Positions 42,665-54,079 of a stretch of DNA of 64,000 nucleotides are shown here, one piece after another. The translations under genes were made by a program, and so were the position numbers. The notes beneath the pieces were generated by a model that saw nothing but the letters and a program-made list of their open reading frames with translations, searched no databases and had not been told where the DNA came from. Origin of the DNA: Acidimicrobiales bacterium (GTDB lineage Bacteria > Actinomycetota > Acidimicrobiia > Acidimicrobiales > Iamiaceae); the NCBI GenBank assembly GCA_030448105.1, contig JAUJNP010000001.1:452471-516470 (forward strand), read 5' to 3'. Positions within the stretch are counted from its first letter, which is position 1; each line of letters begins with the position of its first letter.

Positions 42665-43263
42665 GTGAGCCGCTCGGCCCCACCACCCCGCCGCCTCGCC
42701 CAGCGCCGCTGGCTGGTGGAGTCGATCGCCTGGGCGGCCGTGCTGCTGCTCTTCGCGGGCACGATGACGGCGTTGGCCGACACCGGCATGCTGATCCCCG
42801 GTCAGAGTGGCGAGCCCAGCACCGACGGAGGCGACGGCGGGCGGGCGCCGGGGGGACGGTGGTGGAGACGACCGTGGTCATCACCGAGGTGCTCCGGGCC
42901 GGGCAGGCCAAGGTCGCCGGCTCGGCCACCCAGCTCAGCGTCGACGGCGCCGTGATCGACCCCCTGAGCACCCCGCTCACCGCCGACGTGCCCGAGCGGG
43001 GGCTGGGGCAGGCGGGTGCGGTGATCTCCGAAGCCATCGTCGGAGGCCAGCGCGCCACCATCTCCTGGGACTCCGGCCGGCCCCTCGTGCTCGCCGGCAC
43101 CGGGGCCATCGACCTGGCACCGGTGCACGTCAGCGCAGACGCGACCGGCACCACCGTGGCCTTCGGTGAGGAGACCCACGGCTTCCGCGCCGGCGAGTAC
43201 CGCATCGCCTCCCCCGTGGCCGTCGGCACCACGGGCCTGGCCGAGCCCCGGGAGGGGGCGTGA
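42665..43263 (+). CDS. single-span membrane protein of unknown function (frame break)
   Basis: GTG start; N-terminal segment with one transmembrane helix (LVESIAWAAVLLLFAGTMTA, about residues 16-35) then a Gly/Asp-rich linker. At the gggggg run near 42851-42856 the sensible frame changes: the second part (VVETTVVITEVLRAGQAKVA to the TGA at 43261) is a beta-rich extracytoplasmic domain. Adding one G to the run would join them to about 200 residues. No family recognised. It is divergent from the AAA gene and overlaps the next gene by 4 bp. Confidence 0.5.
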
Positions 43264-43511
43264 CCTTCACCGCCGACCGCGCCACCACCATCACCTTCTC
43301 GGGTGGGGCGTTCACCCGCCGGCCTCTAGGCCCCCTCCGCCTGCGGGGCGAGGGCCGGGCCAAGGCCGACGGCGACTTCGGGGTCACCGAACGCACCGGC
43401 CAGCGCACCGCCACCCACCTCGACTTCGGGCCCGGCATCTACGACGTCACCATCACCCCCGCCCCCGCCGGCCTCACCCTGGCCGGCACGTTGCAGGGCC
43501 CGCTGCGTTGA
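43260..43511 (+). CDS. small beta-rich protein, possibly the end of the preceding gene
   Basis: 83 residues, GTG start with gggaggggg directly before it, overlapping the previous stop (GTGA). Beta-type pattern (VTERTGQRTATHLDFGPGIY). The N-terminus (TFTADRATTITFSGGAF) reads like a smooth continuation of the preceding protein, so a further indel joining both is as likely as a separate gene. Its stop overlaps the TTG of the glycosidase gene. Confidence 0.45.
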   Translation: MTFTADRATTITFSGGAFTRRPLGPLRLRGEGRAKADGDFGVTERTGQRTATHLDFGPGIYDVTITPAPAGLTLAGTLQGPLR

Positions 43512-45703
43512 CCGGCGAAGGTGCGCCGGCGCCCGACACCGTGCTGCCGGACACCCTGCTGGAGGCGTGGCGGGCGGCAGTGGCCGACGAGGGGCGGCGG
43601 CGCAGCTGGCTCGATGGCGACGGCGAGGGCGACGGCGACGGCCACGCCGATGCCTGGCAGCCCATCGACGTGCCCGGCCACTGGCGGTCGACCGCCGCCT
43701 TCGCGGAGGCCGATGGTCCCCTCCTCTACCGCACCCGCTTCGCCCATGACCGCCCGGTGGGCGACGAACGGGCCTGGCTGAGCTTCGACGGCCTCTTCTA
43801 CCAGGGCGACGTGTGGCTCGACGGAGGGTACGTCGGCGACACCGAGGGCTACTTCTTCCCCCACAGCTTCGAGGTCACCGAGGCGCTGGCCGACCGCGGC
43901 GAGCACACCCTCGGCGTAGAGGTGGCCTGCGCGCCACAGCAGGACCGGACGGCCAAGCGCAACCTCACCGGCGTGTTCCAGCACTGGGACTGCCTCGACC
44001 CCGACTGGAACCCCGGAGGGATCTGGCGCCCGGTGCGCCTGGAGCGGACCGGCCCGATCCGCATCGTCCACCTGCGGGTGGTGTGCCCGGAGGCGTCGGC
44101 CGAGCGCGCCGTGGTGGCGGTACGGGCGGTGCTCGACGCCGCCACCGCCGGGAGCGCCCTCCTGCGCACCACCGTCGGCACCGTCGACCACGAACAGGAG
44201 CTCACCCTCGCCGCCGGGGAGAACCAGCTCCAGTGGACGGTGACGGTGCCCTCCCCCGCGCTGTGGTGGCCCCACGCCCTGGGCGACCAGCCGCTCTGTG
44301 ACGTGGTCGTCGAGGTGCGCGCCCAGGGGGCTGAGGCGCCCAGCCACCGGCGCACCCTGCGCACCGGCCTGCGCCAGGTCACCATGCGCAACTGGGTGCT
44401 GTCGGTGAACGGCGAGCGGCTGTTCCTCAAGGGATCCAACGCCGGGCCCGCCCGCATGGCCCTGGCCGAGGCGAGCGCCGAGGAACTGGCGGGCGACGTC
44501 GCCCTGGCCAAGGAGGCCGGCCTCGACCTGCTGCGCCTCCACGCCCACATCAGCCGTCCCGAGCTCTACGCCGCCGCCGACGAGGCCGGCCTGCTGCTCT
44601 GGCAGGACCTTCCGCTGCAGTGGGGCTACGCGCGGGGCGTGCGCCGCCAGGCGGTGCGCCAGGCGCGCGAGGCCGTCGACCTGCTCGGCCACCACCCGTC
44701 GGTGGCGGTGTGGTGCGGCCACAACGAGCCCTTTCCCCTCGACGTCGAGCCCGGCCGCACCGAGCTCGCCGCGGTGGCCGTGCGGTTCCTCGCCGCCCAG
44801 GAGCTGCCCGGCTGGAACAAGACGGTGCTCGACCGGTCGGTGAAGCGCGCGCTCGAGAAGGCCGACCGCTCACGTCCCGTCATCGCCCACTCGGGGGTGC
44901 TCCCCCACCTGCCCCAGCTCGACGGCACCGACAGCCACCTCTACTTCGGCTGGTACCACGGCGACGAGCGCGACCTCACCCCGCTGGCCCGCACCGCCCC
45001 TCGGCTGTTGCGCTTCGTCAGTGAGTTCGGCGCCCAGGCCGTTCCCGCGGCGGCCGACTTCTGCCGGCCCGAGCGCTGGCCGGACCTCGATTGGGACCAC
45101 CTCGGGCGCACCCACGCGTTGCAGAAGGCGATCTTCGACCGCCGGGTCCCTCCCGCCGACCACGCCACCTTCGACTCGTGGCGAGCCGCCACCCAGGCCT
45201 ACCAAGCCGAGGTGATCCGCCACCACGTCGAGGGGTTGCGCCGCCTGAAGTACCGGCCCACGGGCGGCTTCTCCCAGTTCTGCTTCGCCGACGGCCATCC
45301 CGCCGTCACCTGGTCGGTCCTCGACCACGAGCGCAACCCCAAAGCCGGCTTCGAGGCGCTGCGCCTGGCGTGCCGGCCCGTGATCGTGGTGGCCGACCGC
45401 CTGCCGGCCACGGTGCGCCCCGGCGACCCACTCGCCCTCGACGTGCACGCCGTCAGCGACCTGCGCCACCCCCTCGAGGGCGCCGAGGTCGCGGCCCGGC
45501 TGGTGTGGCCGGGCGGCGAGCACGCCTGGCGCTGGGGCGGCGACCTCCCCGCCGACTCCTGCGTGCGGGTGGGCACCCTCCAGTTCGTCGTGCCCGACGC
45601 TCCCGGCGAGCTGGCGGTGGAGCTCCGGCTGGTCGTCGACGGCGCCGAGCCCGTCACCAACCGCTACCAGGCGCGCATCGCCGTCGAGCGGGACCGGCGG
45701 TGA
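43508..45703 (+). CDS. glycoside hydrolase family 2 (beta-mannosidase-like)
   Basis: 731 residues with the GH2 order: jelly-roll sugar-binding domain (WLSFDGLFYQGDVWLDGGYV, YFFPHSFEVTEAL, GVFQHWDCLDPDWNPGGIWR), Ig-like domain, and TIM barrel. The acid/base Glu lies in VWCGHNEPF (near residue 406) and the nucleophile Glu in LRFVSEFGAQAV (near 505). The C-terminus has another Ig-like domain. Closest in appearance to beta-mannosidase or exo-glucosaminidase members; substrate cannot be fixed. No signal peptide, so cytoplasmic. TTG start overlaps the preceding stop (TTGA); the domain begins about 45 residues later. Confidence 0.85.
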   Translation: MTGEGAPAPDTVLPDTLLEAWRAAVADEGRRRSWLDGDGEGDGDGHADAWQPIDVPGHWRSTAAFAEADGPLLYRTRFAHDRPVGDERAWLSFDGLFYQGDVWLDGGYVGDTEGYFFPHSFEVTEALADRGEHTLGVEVACAPQQDRTAKRNLTGVFQHWDCLDPDWNPGGIWRPVRLERTGPIRIVHLRVVCPEASAERAVVAVRAVLDAATAGSALLRTTVGTVDHEQELTLAAGENQLQWTVTVPSPALWWPHALGDQPLCDVVVEVRAQGAEAPSHRRTLRTGLRQVTMRNWVLSVNGERLFLKGSNAGPARMALAEASAEELAGDVALAKEAGLDLLRLHAHISRPELYAAADEAGLLLWQDLPLQWGYARGVRRQAVRQAREAVDLLGHHPSVAVWCGHNEPFPLDVEPGRTELAAVAVRFLAAQELPGWNKTVLDRSVKRALEKADRSRPVIAHSGVLPHLPQLDGTDSHLYFGWYHGDERDLTPLARTAPRLLRFVSEFGAQAVPAAADFCRPERWPDLDWDHLGRTHALQKAIFDRRVPPADHATFDSWRAATQAYQAEVIRHHVEGLRRLKYRPTGGFSQFCFADGHPAVTWSVLDHERNPKAGFEALRLACRPVIVVADRLPATVRPGDPLALDVHAVSDLRHPLEGAEVAARLVWPGGEHAWRWGGDLPADSCVRVGTLQFVVPDAPGELAVELRLVVDGAEPVTNRYQARIAVERDRR

Positions 45704-45762
45704 CCGAGGCGTCCGCCGTTCGAGTTCCCGGCGGCCGACCGCCACAACTAGCGTCGGCCGCG

Positions 45763-46506
45763 ATGGCGACGACCCTCAACCGGGCCCCGGCGGAACCGGT
45801 CACCCGGCAACGGCGCAACGCCCCGTTCCCGGTCGAGCTCTACCGCTCCGCGGTCGGCAAGAAGTACGTCATGGCCCTGACCGGCATCGCCCTCATGGGC
45901 TTCGTGCTGGCCCACATGGTCGGCAACCTGAAGATGTTCCTCGGCCCGGCCGCCTTCAACGAGTACGGCGAGTTCCTCCGCGAGCTGCTCGTGCCGATCC
46001 TGCCCCACCACGTGGTCCTGTGGATCATGCGGATCGGCCTCATCGTGGCCTTCGCCCTCCACATCCACGCCGCCTACGCCCTCACCCGCATGAACCACGC
46101 CGCCCGGCGCACCAAGTACCAGAGCCGGCGTGACTACGTGGCCGCCAACTACGCCAGCCGCACCATGCGCTGGAGCGGCGTGATCGTCGGCCTCTTCCTC
46201 ATCTGGCACCTGTTCGACCTGTCCTGGACGGGCACGGGCGCCGCCTTCTACCGGGGCGACCCGTACACGAACGTCGCCAACAGCCTCAGCCGCATCCCGG
46301 TGGCCATCTTCTACGTGGTGGCCAACATCGCCCTCGGGTTCCACCTCTTTCACGGGTCGTGGAGCCTCTTCCAGTCGATGGGCTGGAACAACCCCCGGTT
46401 CAACCGCTGGCGGCGCGACTTCGCCATCGGCTTCGCCGCCCTGGTCGTGGTGGGCAACGTGGCCTTCCCGATCGCCGTGCTGGCCGGCGTGGTCAGCGCC
46501 GACTAG
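45763..46506 (+). CDS. sdhC: succinate dehydrogenase cytochrome b subunit
   Basis: 247-residue membrane anchor of the b558 family, with five helices and haem-binding histidines in [26 protein letters not shown] and GFHLFHGSW. It passes electrons from SdhB to menaquinone in the membrane. ATG at 45763, 59 bp after the GH2 gene; the intervening stretch may carry the sdh promoter. One anchor subunit without a separate sdhD is usual for this type. Confidence 0.9.
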   Translation: MATTLNRAPAEPVTRQRRNAPFPVELYRSAVGKKYVMALTGIALMGFVLAHMVGNLKMFLGPAAFNEYGEFLRELLVPILPHHVVLWIMRIGLIVAFALHIHAAYALTRMNHAARRTKYQSRRDYVAANYASRTMRWSGVIVGLFLIWHLFDLSWTGTGAAFYRGDPYTNVANSLSRIPVAIFYVVANIALGFHLFHGSWSLFQSMGWNNPRFNRWRRDFAIGFAALVVVGNVAFPIAVLAGVVSAD

Positions 46507-46517
46507 CGAGACGAGAC

Positions 46518-48439
<1,922 letters not shown>

Positions 48440-48440
<1 letters not shown>

Positions 48441-49273
48441 TGGCCGTCACCGACCCCGAACGCCAGGCCCCCTCGCTGGTCACCGGCGAGAAGCACCACG
48501 GCCGGACCATGCACCTTACCCTGCGGGTGTGGCGCCAGGCCGGCCCCGACAGCGAGGGCCGGTTCGCCGACTACGACGTTCCCGGCATCAGCGAGGACAT
48601 GTCGTTCCTGGAGATGCTCGACGTGGTCAACGAGCGGCTCGCCTCCGACGGCGAGGAGCCCATCACCTTCGACCACGACTGCCGAGAGGGCATCTGCGGC
48701 ACGTGCTCGCTCATGATCAACGGCCGCGCCCACGGGCCCGAGCGGGGCACCGCCACCTGCCAGCTGCACATGCGCAAGTTCGGCGACGGCGACACCATCG
48801 TGGTCGAGCCGTGGCGGGCCGAGGGCTTCCCCATCATCCGCGACCTGATGGTGGACCGCTCCACCCTCGACCGCATCGTCGAGGCCGGCGGGTTCATCAC
48901 CGTCTCACCCGGTTCGGCCCCCGACGCCAACCTCGTCCCCGTCCCCAAGGTGGTGGCCGACGCGTCCATGGACGCCGCCGCCTGCATCCAGTGCGGGGCG
49001 TGCGTGGCCGCCTGCCCCAACTCGGCGGCCAACCTGTTCACCGCGGCCAAGGTGGCCCACCTCAACCTGCTGCCCCAGGGCGAGCCGCAGCGCTACCAGC
49101 GGGTGGAGTCCATGGTCGACACCATGGAGCAGTTCTTCGGGTCCTGCACGAACCACGGCGAGTGCGAGGAGGCGTGCCCGAAGGAGATCTCCATCGACTT
49201 CATCGCCACCATGAACAAGGACTACCTCCGAGCCAAAATCAAGAACCGCCGGTACCTCAGCCGCAACCCGTGA
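48440..49273 (+). CDS. sdhB: succinate dehydrogenase iron-sulfur subunit
   Basis: 277 residues with [2Fe-2S] cysteines in [15 protein letters not shown] and TATCQLH, and two C-terminal cluster sites, [15 protein letters not shown] and [16 protein letters not shown]. It carries electrons from SdhA to SdhC. GTG start overlapping the sdhA stop. The stop codon is followed after five bases by the interspersed hairpin elements, which may act as the end of the operon. Confidence 0.93.
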
Positions 49274-49278
49274 CACTG

Positions 49279-49520
49279 GCTCCGCCTCCGGCGGAGCGGG
49301 CTTCGCCCATCCGGCTCTCGCGCTGGGCGCTGCTCCGCCTGGCGGACTGTGCTGGTTGGGAGCTCCGGCGCTTCGCTTCTGCGCTCCGGCTTCGCCATCC
49401 GGCTCTCACGCTGGGTGCTGCTCCGCCTGGCGGACTGCGCAGCCTCGCTGGCTCCGCCTCGGGCGGAGCCAATGTGACGGCTTCGCCCATCTGGCTCTCA
49501 CGCCGCTACGCTGCTCTGGC
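49279..49520 (+). repeat. interspersed triple-hairpin element, cluster 3 (two units and a fragment)
   Basis: Almost all of the 319-bp gap between sdhB and the helicase gene is made of these elements. Unit 1 (49279-49351) begins five bases after the sdhB stop with ctccgcctccggcggag and ends gctccgcctggcggactgtg. Unit 2 (49364-49441) has a different first hairpin, gctccggcgcttcgcttctg to gcgctccgg. A third, decayed unit spans about 49448-49520. I see no ORF here; about 70 bp remain for the helicase promoter. Confidence 0.85.
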
Positions 49521-49592
49521 CGCGCCTTCCGGTGCGTGCGCCATGGGCCGGTTCGAGTCGATGCCTCTGGCACCTCGAGCAGTGGAGTTCTC

Positions 49593-51221
49593 GTGTCACC
49601 GTCTTTCTCCGATCTCGGCGTCGCGCGCCGCGCCGTCTCCGACCTCAGCACCCGGGGGATCCTCGCCCCGTTCCCGATCCAGGCCGCCACCCTGCCCGAC
49701 GCCCTCGCCGGTCGCGACGTGGCCGGCAAGGCGCCCACCGGCTCGGGCAAGACCCTCGCCTTCGGCCTGCCTCTCGTCGAGCGCTGCGGCGGCGCTTCGC
49801 CCGGCCGCCCGAGCGGGCTGGTGCTCGTGCCCACCCGCGAGCTGGCCAGCCAGGTCGCCGACGAGCTCGTCCTGCTGGGCCGGGCCCACGGTCGCCGGGT
49901 GGCCACCGTGTACGGCGGGGTCGGCTTCGGACCCCAGCGCCGGGCGCTGCGCAACGGCGTCGACATCCTGGTGGCCTGCCCGGGCCGTCTGGCCGACCTG
50001 GTGAACCAGGGCGAGGTCGACCTCGGCCACGTGCGGGTGGTGGTCGTGGACGAAGCCGACCGCATGGCCGACATGGGCTTCCTGCCCGAGGTGCGCCGGC
50101 TGCTCGACCTCACCGCGGCCGACCGCCAGACGCTGCTGTTCTCGGCCACCCTCGACGGTGACGTCGACGTCCTCGTGCGCCGGTACCAGCGCGACCCGGT
50201 GCGCCACGAGCTGGCTGGCCGCGATGGTGAGCGCCCCGAGGCCACCCACCTCTTCTGGAAGACGACTCGGGAGGACAAGGTGGAGCACTGCGCAGCGGTG
50301 GCGGCCGCGGCGGGGCCGACCATCGTGTTCTGCCGGACCCGGCACGGAGCCGACCGCACCGCCCGCAAGCTCACGAATGCCGGCGTGGAGTCGGTCGCCA
50401 TCCACGGCGCCCGCTCCCAGGGCCAGCGCGACCGTGCCCTGGCCGACTTCACCGGCGGCCGGGCCCGGGCACTGGTCGCCACCGACGTCGCCGCCCGGGG
50501 GATTCACGTGGACGACGTGGCTGCGGTGGTGCACTTCGACCTGCCAGCCGAGGCCAAGGACTACCTGCACCGCTCGGGGCGCACCGCCCGGGCCGGGGCC
50601 GCCGGCGTAGTCGTGTCGCTGGCCACCAACGGCGAGCGCGCCGCCGTCGCCAAGATCCAACGCGCCCTCGAGCTGCCGGTCGGCCTCATCGACCCCGACC
50701 CGACCGCCATCCCTGCCCCCCCGCCCGCCACATCCAACCGGAGCCCGACGAAGCACCGCGGCCAGGCAACGCCGCGCAGCCGCCAGGCGGAGCGGCCCGC
50801 CCAGGTGACACCCGGATGGGCGAAGCCCGGAGCGGAGAAGCGCAGCGCCGGAGAAGCGAACCAGGCGCTGCGGAGACCGCCAGGCGGAGCAGCCTCCCAG
50901 ATGACACCCGGATGGGCGAAGCCCGGAGCGGAGAAGCGCAGCGCCGGAGCTCCCAACCAACACGGCCGCCTGAAGTTCTTCGACGCCCGCAAGGGCTATG
51001 GCTTCATCGCCCGGGCCGGGCGGCCCGACCTGTTCGTGCACGCCTCGGCCATGACCGCCATCGCCGAGAGCGACCTCACCGACGGGCTGGAGGTGGCCTA
51101 CACGGTGGAGCCGGGTCGGCGGGGTGAGCAGGCGGCCTCGGTCCGGGTGGCGGGGCCGGCACCGACGGGCCGGCGCCCCGCCGGCCGGCGTCAACGACCG
51201 GTGCCCGCCGGAGCCCGCTGA
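49593..51221 (+). CDS. DEAD-box RNA helicase fused to a cold-shock domain
   Basis: 542 residues. Helicase motifs in order: FPIQAATLPDALAGRD (Q), APTGSGKT (I), PTRELA (Ia), VVVDEADRMADMG (II), FSATLDG (III), TIVFCRTRHGADR (IV), ATDVAARGIHVDDV (V), HRSGRTARAG (VI), ending near residue 375. Residues about 393-452 are encoded by two interspersed elements and read RQAERPAQVTPGWAKPGAEK-type twice. Then comes a cold-shock domain with RNP1 KGYGFI and RNP2 PDLFVHASAM, and a basic tail. It unwinds structured RNA, with the cold-shock domain probably adding single-strand binding. GTG with ggag eight bases upstream. Confidence 0.88.
   Translation: MSPSFSDLGVARRAVSDLSTRGILAPFPIQAATLPDALAGRDVAGKAPTGSGKTLAFGLPLVERCGGASPGRPSGLVLVPTRELASQVADELVLLGRAHGRRVATVYGGVGFGPQRRALRNGVDILVACPGRLADLVNQGEVDLGHVRVVVVDEADRMADMGFLPEVRRLLDLTAADRQTLLFSATLDGDVDVLVRRYQRDPVRHELAGRDGERPEATHLFWKTTREDKVEHCAAVAAAAGPTIVFCRTRHGADRTARKLTNAGVESVAIHGARSQGQRDRALADFTGGRARALVATDVAARGIHVDDVAAVVHFDLPAEAKDYLHRSGRTARAGAAGVVVSLATNGERAAVAKIQRALELPVGLIDPDPTAIPAPPPATSNRSPTKHRGQATPRSRQAERPAQVTPGWAKPGAEKRSAGEANQALRRPPGGAASQMTPGWAKPGAEKRSAGAPNQHGRLKFFDARKGYGFIARAGRPDLFVHASAMTAIAESDLTDGLEVAYTVEPGRRGEQAASVRVAGPAPTGRRPAGRRQRPVPAGAR
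50770..50950 (-). repeat. interspersed element, cluster 4, inside the helicase gene
   Basis: Two units (50771-50850 and 50866-50949, 95 bp apart) lie inside the coding sequence and are read in frame. They share gccaggcggagc and the ggatgggcgaagcccggagc block with the other clusters and have the alternative hairpin (gagcggagaagcgcagcgcc) seen in unit 2 of cluster 3. In canonical orientation they run antisense to the helicase gene. The 95-bp spacing is not a multiple of three, yet the frame remains open in the reading used. Confidence 0.85.
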
Positions 51222-51319
51222 CCGAGATCTTGCACCCACCCAGGGATTCGTAGTAGCGAAGAGCGGGTTTTCGCCCCCCGAAACCTCGCTGTCCGCTCCC
51301 GTCCCCAGAGGGTTGCCAG

Positions 51320-53671
51320 ATGCACCACGTTCTCGCCGCCGAGGGCGGCTACCAGGCGTTCGAGCTCGGCGGGGCCGAGTGGTTCTGGTTGTTCTTCTCG
51401 GTCGCCACCGCGCTGCTCGCCATCGTCGTGGGCGTGGCCCTGATGCGCGGCGTGCTGGCCGCCGACCAGGGCACCCCCAAGATGATCGAGATCGCCACCG
51501 CCATCCAGGAGGGCGCCCTCGCCTACCTGCGCCGGCAGTTCAAGACCATCGCCGTCATCCTGGTCCCCCTCGCCGTCATCGTCTTCCTCACCTCCACCGA
51601 GGTGCTGAAGCCCGGCGGTGAGACGGCGCTGTCCTTCGCCGAGTCGGGCATCTACCGCACCGCCGCGTTCGTGGCGGGGTGCCTGATGTCGGGGCTCACA
51701 GGGTTCATCGGCATGGGCCTGGCGGTACGGGGCAACGTGCGCACCGCCGCCGCCGCCCGCACCGGGTCGCTCCCGGCGGCGCTGAAGGTGGCGTTTCGCA
51801 CGGGCGGCGTGGCCGGCATGTTCACCGTCGGCCTCGGACTCCTCGGCGCCACCATCATCATCATCCTGTTCCAGAACACCAGCTCAGCGATCCTCATCGG
51901 CTTCGGCTTCGGTGGCTCGCTCCTGGCCCTGTTCCTGCGGGTCGGTGGCGGCATCTTCACCAAGGCCGCCGACGTGGGGGCCGACCTGGTGGGCAAGGTG
52001 GAGGCCGGCATCCCCGAAGACGATCCCCGCAACCCGGCCACCATCGCCGACAACGTGGGCGACAACGTGGGCGACTGCGCGGGCATGGCCGCCGACCTGT
52101 TCGAGAGCTACGAGGTCACCCTGGTGGCGTCGATCATCCTCGGCGTGGCCGCCTTCAACTCCATCGGCGCCAACCCGGTGCTGGGCCTGATCTTCCCGGT
52201 GGTGGCCCGGGCCATCGGCGTGCTGGCGTCGATCGTCGGCGTGTTCGCGGTGCGGGCCACCGACGACGACAAGTCGGCCATGGCGCCCATCAACCGGGGC
52301 TTCCTCACCGCCGGGCTGCTCACCATCGTCGGCACCGGCCTGGTGGCGTTCCTCTACGTGGGCAACGACAACGCCAACGAGGGTTGGAAGGTGTTCGGGG
52401 CGGTGGTGATCGGCCTGGTGCTGGCCCAGATCGTCAGCCGCCTCACCGAGTACTTCACCTCCACCGAGACCCGGCCCGTCCGGGAGATCGCCGAGGCGGC
52501 CCGCACCGGCCCGGCCACCACCGTGCTCTCCGGCATCAGCTCGGGGCTCGAGTCCTCGGTGTACGCCATCATCGCCATCGCCATCGCCATCGGTGTGGCC
52601 CTCGCCATGGGCGGCGGCAACCTGCAGTTCTCCCTCTACCTGGTGGCCCTCACCGGCATGGGCATGCTCGCCACCACCGGCGTCGTCGTCTCCGAGGACA
52701 CCTTCGGCCCGGTGGCCGACAACGCGGCCGGCATCGCCGAGATGTCGGGTGAGTTCGAGGGCGAGCCCGAGCGGATCATGGTGAGCCTCGACGCCGTGGG
52801 CAACACCACCAAGGCCGTCACCAAGGGCTTCGCCATCGGCTCGGCGGTGATCGCGGCGGTGGCTCTCTTCGCCAGCTTCATCGAGACGGCCGCCAACGAG
52901 ACGCTGGGCGCCGGTGAGGTCGAGCGCCTCCAGAACACGGCCCGCGGCGTGTTCGACCGCATCCCCATCAACGTGGCCGACCCCAAGGTGTTCATCGGCC
53001 TGCTCATCGGCGGGGCGGTGCCGTTCCTCTTCTCGTCGCTCGCCATCCGGGCGGTGGGCCGCACCGCGGGCGTGGTCGTCCAGGAGGTCCGTCGCCAGTT
53101 CGCCGACGGCAAGATCATGGCCGGCACCAAGCGCCCCGACTACGGCCCGGTGATCGACATCTGCACGACCGCCTCGCTCCGTGAGCTGGCCACCCCCGCC
53201 CTGCTGGCCGTGCTCACCCCGGTGATCATCGGGTTCGGGATCAACTTCTTCGCCCTCGGCGCCTTCCTCGCCGCCGTTATCCTCGTCGGGCAGCTCATGG
53301 CCAACTTCCTGTCCAACTCGGGGGGGGCGTGGGACAACGCCAAGAAGTTCATCGAGGACGGCCACGAGGGGGGCAAGGGCTCCGAGGCCCACAAGGCGGC
53401 CGTGATCGGTGACACCGTCGGCGACCCCTTCAAGGACACCGCCGGCCCCGCCCTGAACCCCCTCATCAAGGTGATGAACCTGGTGTCGCTGCTGATCCTG
53501 CCGGCGGTGATCAACCTCCAGGACAACGACGGTGCCCGCTTCGTCATCGCCGGCATCGCCCTGCTCGTGCTGATCGGAGCCATCGCCTTCTCGAAGCGCT
53601 CCGGTGCCGGCATCTCCGACGTCGAGGGTCCCACCGAGCCGGCCGAGGCCGTCGCCGACGTCGTCGGCTAG
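51320..53671 (+). CDS. hppA: membrane-bound pyrophosphatase, potassium-independent type
   Basis: 783 residues, about 16 transmembrane helices. Catalytic cytoplasmic loops are clear: [40 protein letters not shown], and near the C-terminus NAKKFIEDG and [20 protein letters not shown]. Uses pyrophosphate hydrolysis to pump ions (protons in most members) out of the cytoplasm. The GNTTKA sequence has Lys at the position that distinguishes potassium-independent from potassium-dependent (Ala) enzymes. ATG start. The 98 bp before it have ttttcg and little else recognisable. Confidence 0.93.
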   Translation: MHHVLAAEGGYQAFELGGAEWFWLFFSVATALLAIVVGVALMRGVLAADQGTPKMIEIATAIQEGALAYLRRQFKTIAVILVPLAVIVFLTSTEVLKPGGETALSFAESGIYRTAAFVAGCLMSGLTGFIGMGLAVRGNVRTAAAARTGSLPAALKVAFRTGGVAGMFTVGLGLLGATIIIILFQNTSSAILIGFGFGGSLLALFLRVGGGIFTKAADVGADLVGKVEAGIPEDDPRNPATIADNVGDNVGDCAGMAADLFESYEVTLVASIILGVAAFNSIGANPVLGLIFPVVARAIGVLASIVGVFAVRATDDDKSAMAPINRGFLTAGLLTIVGTGLVAFLYVGNDNANEGWKVFGAVVIGLVLAQIVSRLTEYFTSTETRPVREIAEAARTGPATTVLSGISSGLESSVYAIIAIAIAIGVALAMGGGNLQFSLYLVALTGMGMLATTGVVVSEDTFGPVADNAAGIAEMSGEFEGEPERIMVSLDAVGNTTKAVTKGFAIGSAVIAAVALFASFIETAANETLGAGEVERLQNTARGVFDRIPINVADPKVFIGLLIGGAVPFLFSSLAIRAVGRTAGVVVQEVRRQFADGKIMAGTKRPDYGPVIDICTTASLRELATPALLAVLTPVIIGFGINFFALGAFLAAVILVGQLMANFLSNSGGAWDNAKKFIEDGHEGGKGSEAHKAAVIGDTVGDPFKDTAGPALNPLIKVMNLVSLLILPAVINLQDNDGARFVIAGIALLVLIGAIAFSKRSGAGISDVEGPTEPAEAVADVVG

Positions 53672-53686
53672 CCCGTCGCCGTCGCC

Positions 53687-54079
53687 GTGGCCGACCGTCG
53701 ACTCGTCTCCTCGGGCTCGCCGTTCGAGCCGCTGGTGGGCTTCAGCCGGGCGGTGCGGGCGGGCCGGCACGTCTTCGTGGCTGGCACCGCCCCCATCTGG
53801 CCCGACGGCACGGTGGCGTCGTCGGTCGCCGACCAGGCCCGCAGGTGCTTCGAGATCGTGGCCGCCGCCCTGGCCGAGGCCGGCGCCACCCTCCACGACG
53901 TCGTCCGCACCCGGGTGTTCCTGGTCGACGCCACCGACTTCGACGCGGTAGCAGCCGTCCACGGCGAGCTCTTCGGCGAGATCCGCCCCGCCAACACCAC
54001 GCTGGTGGTGGCGGCGCTGCTCGACCCCCGCTGGCGGCTGGAGGTGGAGGTGGACGCGGTGGTCAGTCCCGGGGAGTAG
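53687..54079 (+). CDS. RidA/YjgF family protein
   Basis: 130-residue member of the RidA family, trimeric proteins that in many cases hydrolyse reactive enamine/imine intermediates from amino-acid enzymes. Visible blocks: FSRAVRAGRHVFVAGTAP, QARRCFEIVAAALAEAGATL, VVRTRVFLVDATDFDAVAAV, and LEVEVDAVV at the end; the RidA-active Arg in VVRTRVF is present. GTG start 15 bp after hppA, so probably cotranscribed. The 3' end overlaps the convergent dedA gene by 17 bp. Confidence 0.88.
   Translation: MADRRLVSSGSPFEPLVGFSRAVRAGRHVFVAGTAPIWPDGTVASSVADQARRCFEIVAAALAEAGATLHDVVRTRVFLVDATDFDAVAAVHGELFGEIRPANTTLVVAALLDPRWRLEVEVDAVVSPGE

Noticed and set aside
42665..43511. Treating 42665-43511 as one certain gene
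   Set aside because: A join is attractive by content, but the GTGA overlap with a strong ggaggggg site before 43260 is equally consistent with two coupled genes, so both are listed separately.
54063..54079. Overlap of ridA and dedA ends as a regulatory antisense signal
   Set aside because: Convergent 3' overlaps of 10-20 bp recur in this compact genome (also at 8850 and 62594) and need no special explanation.
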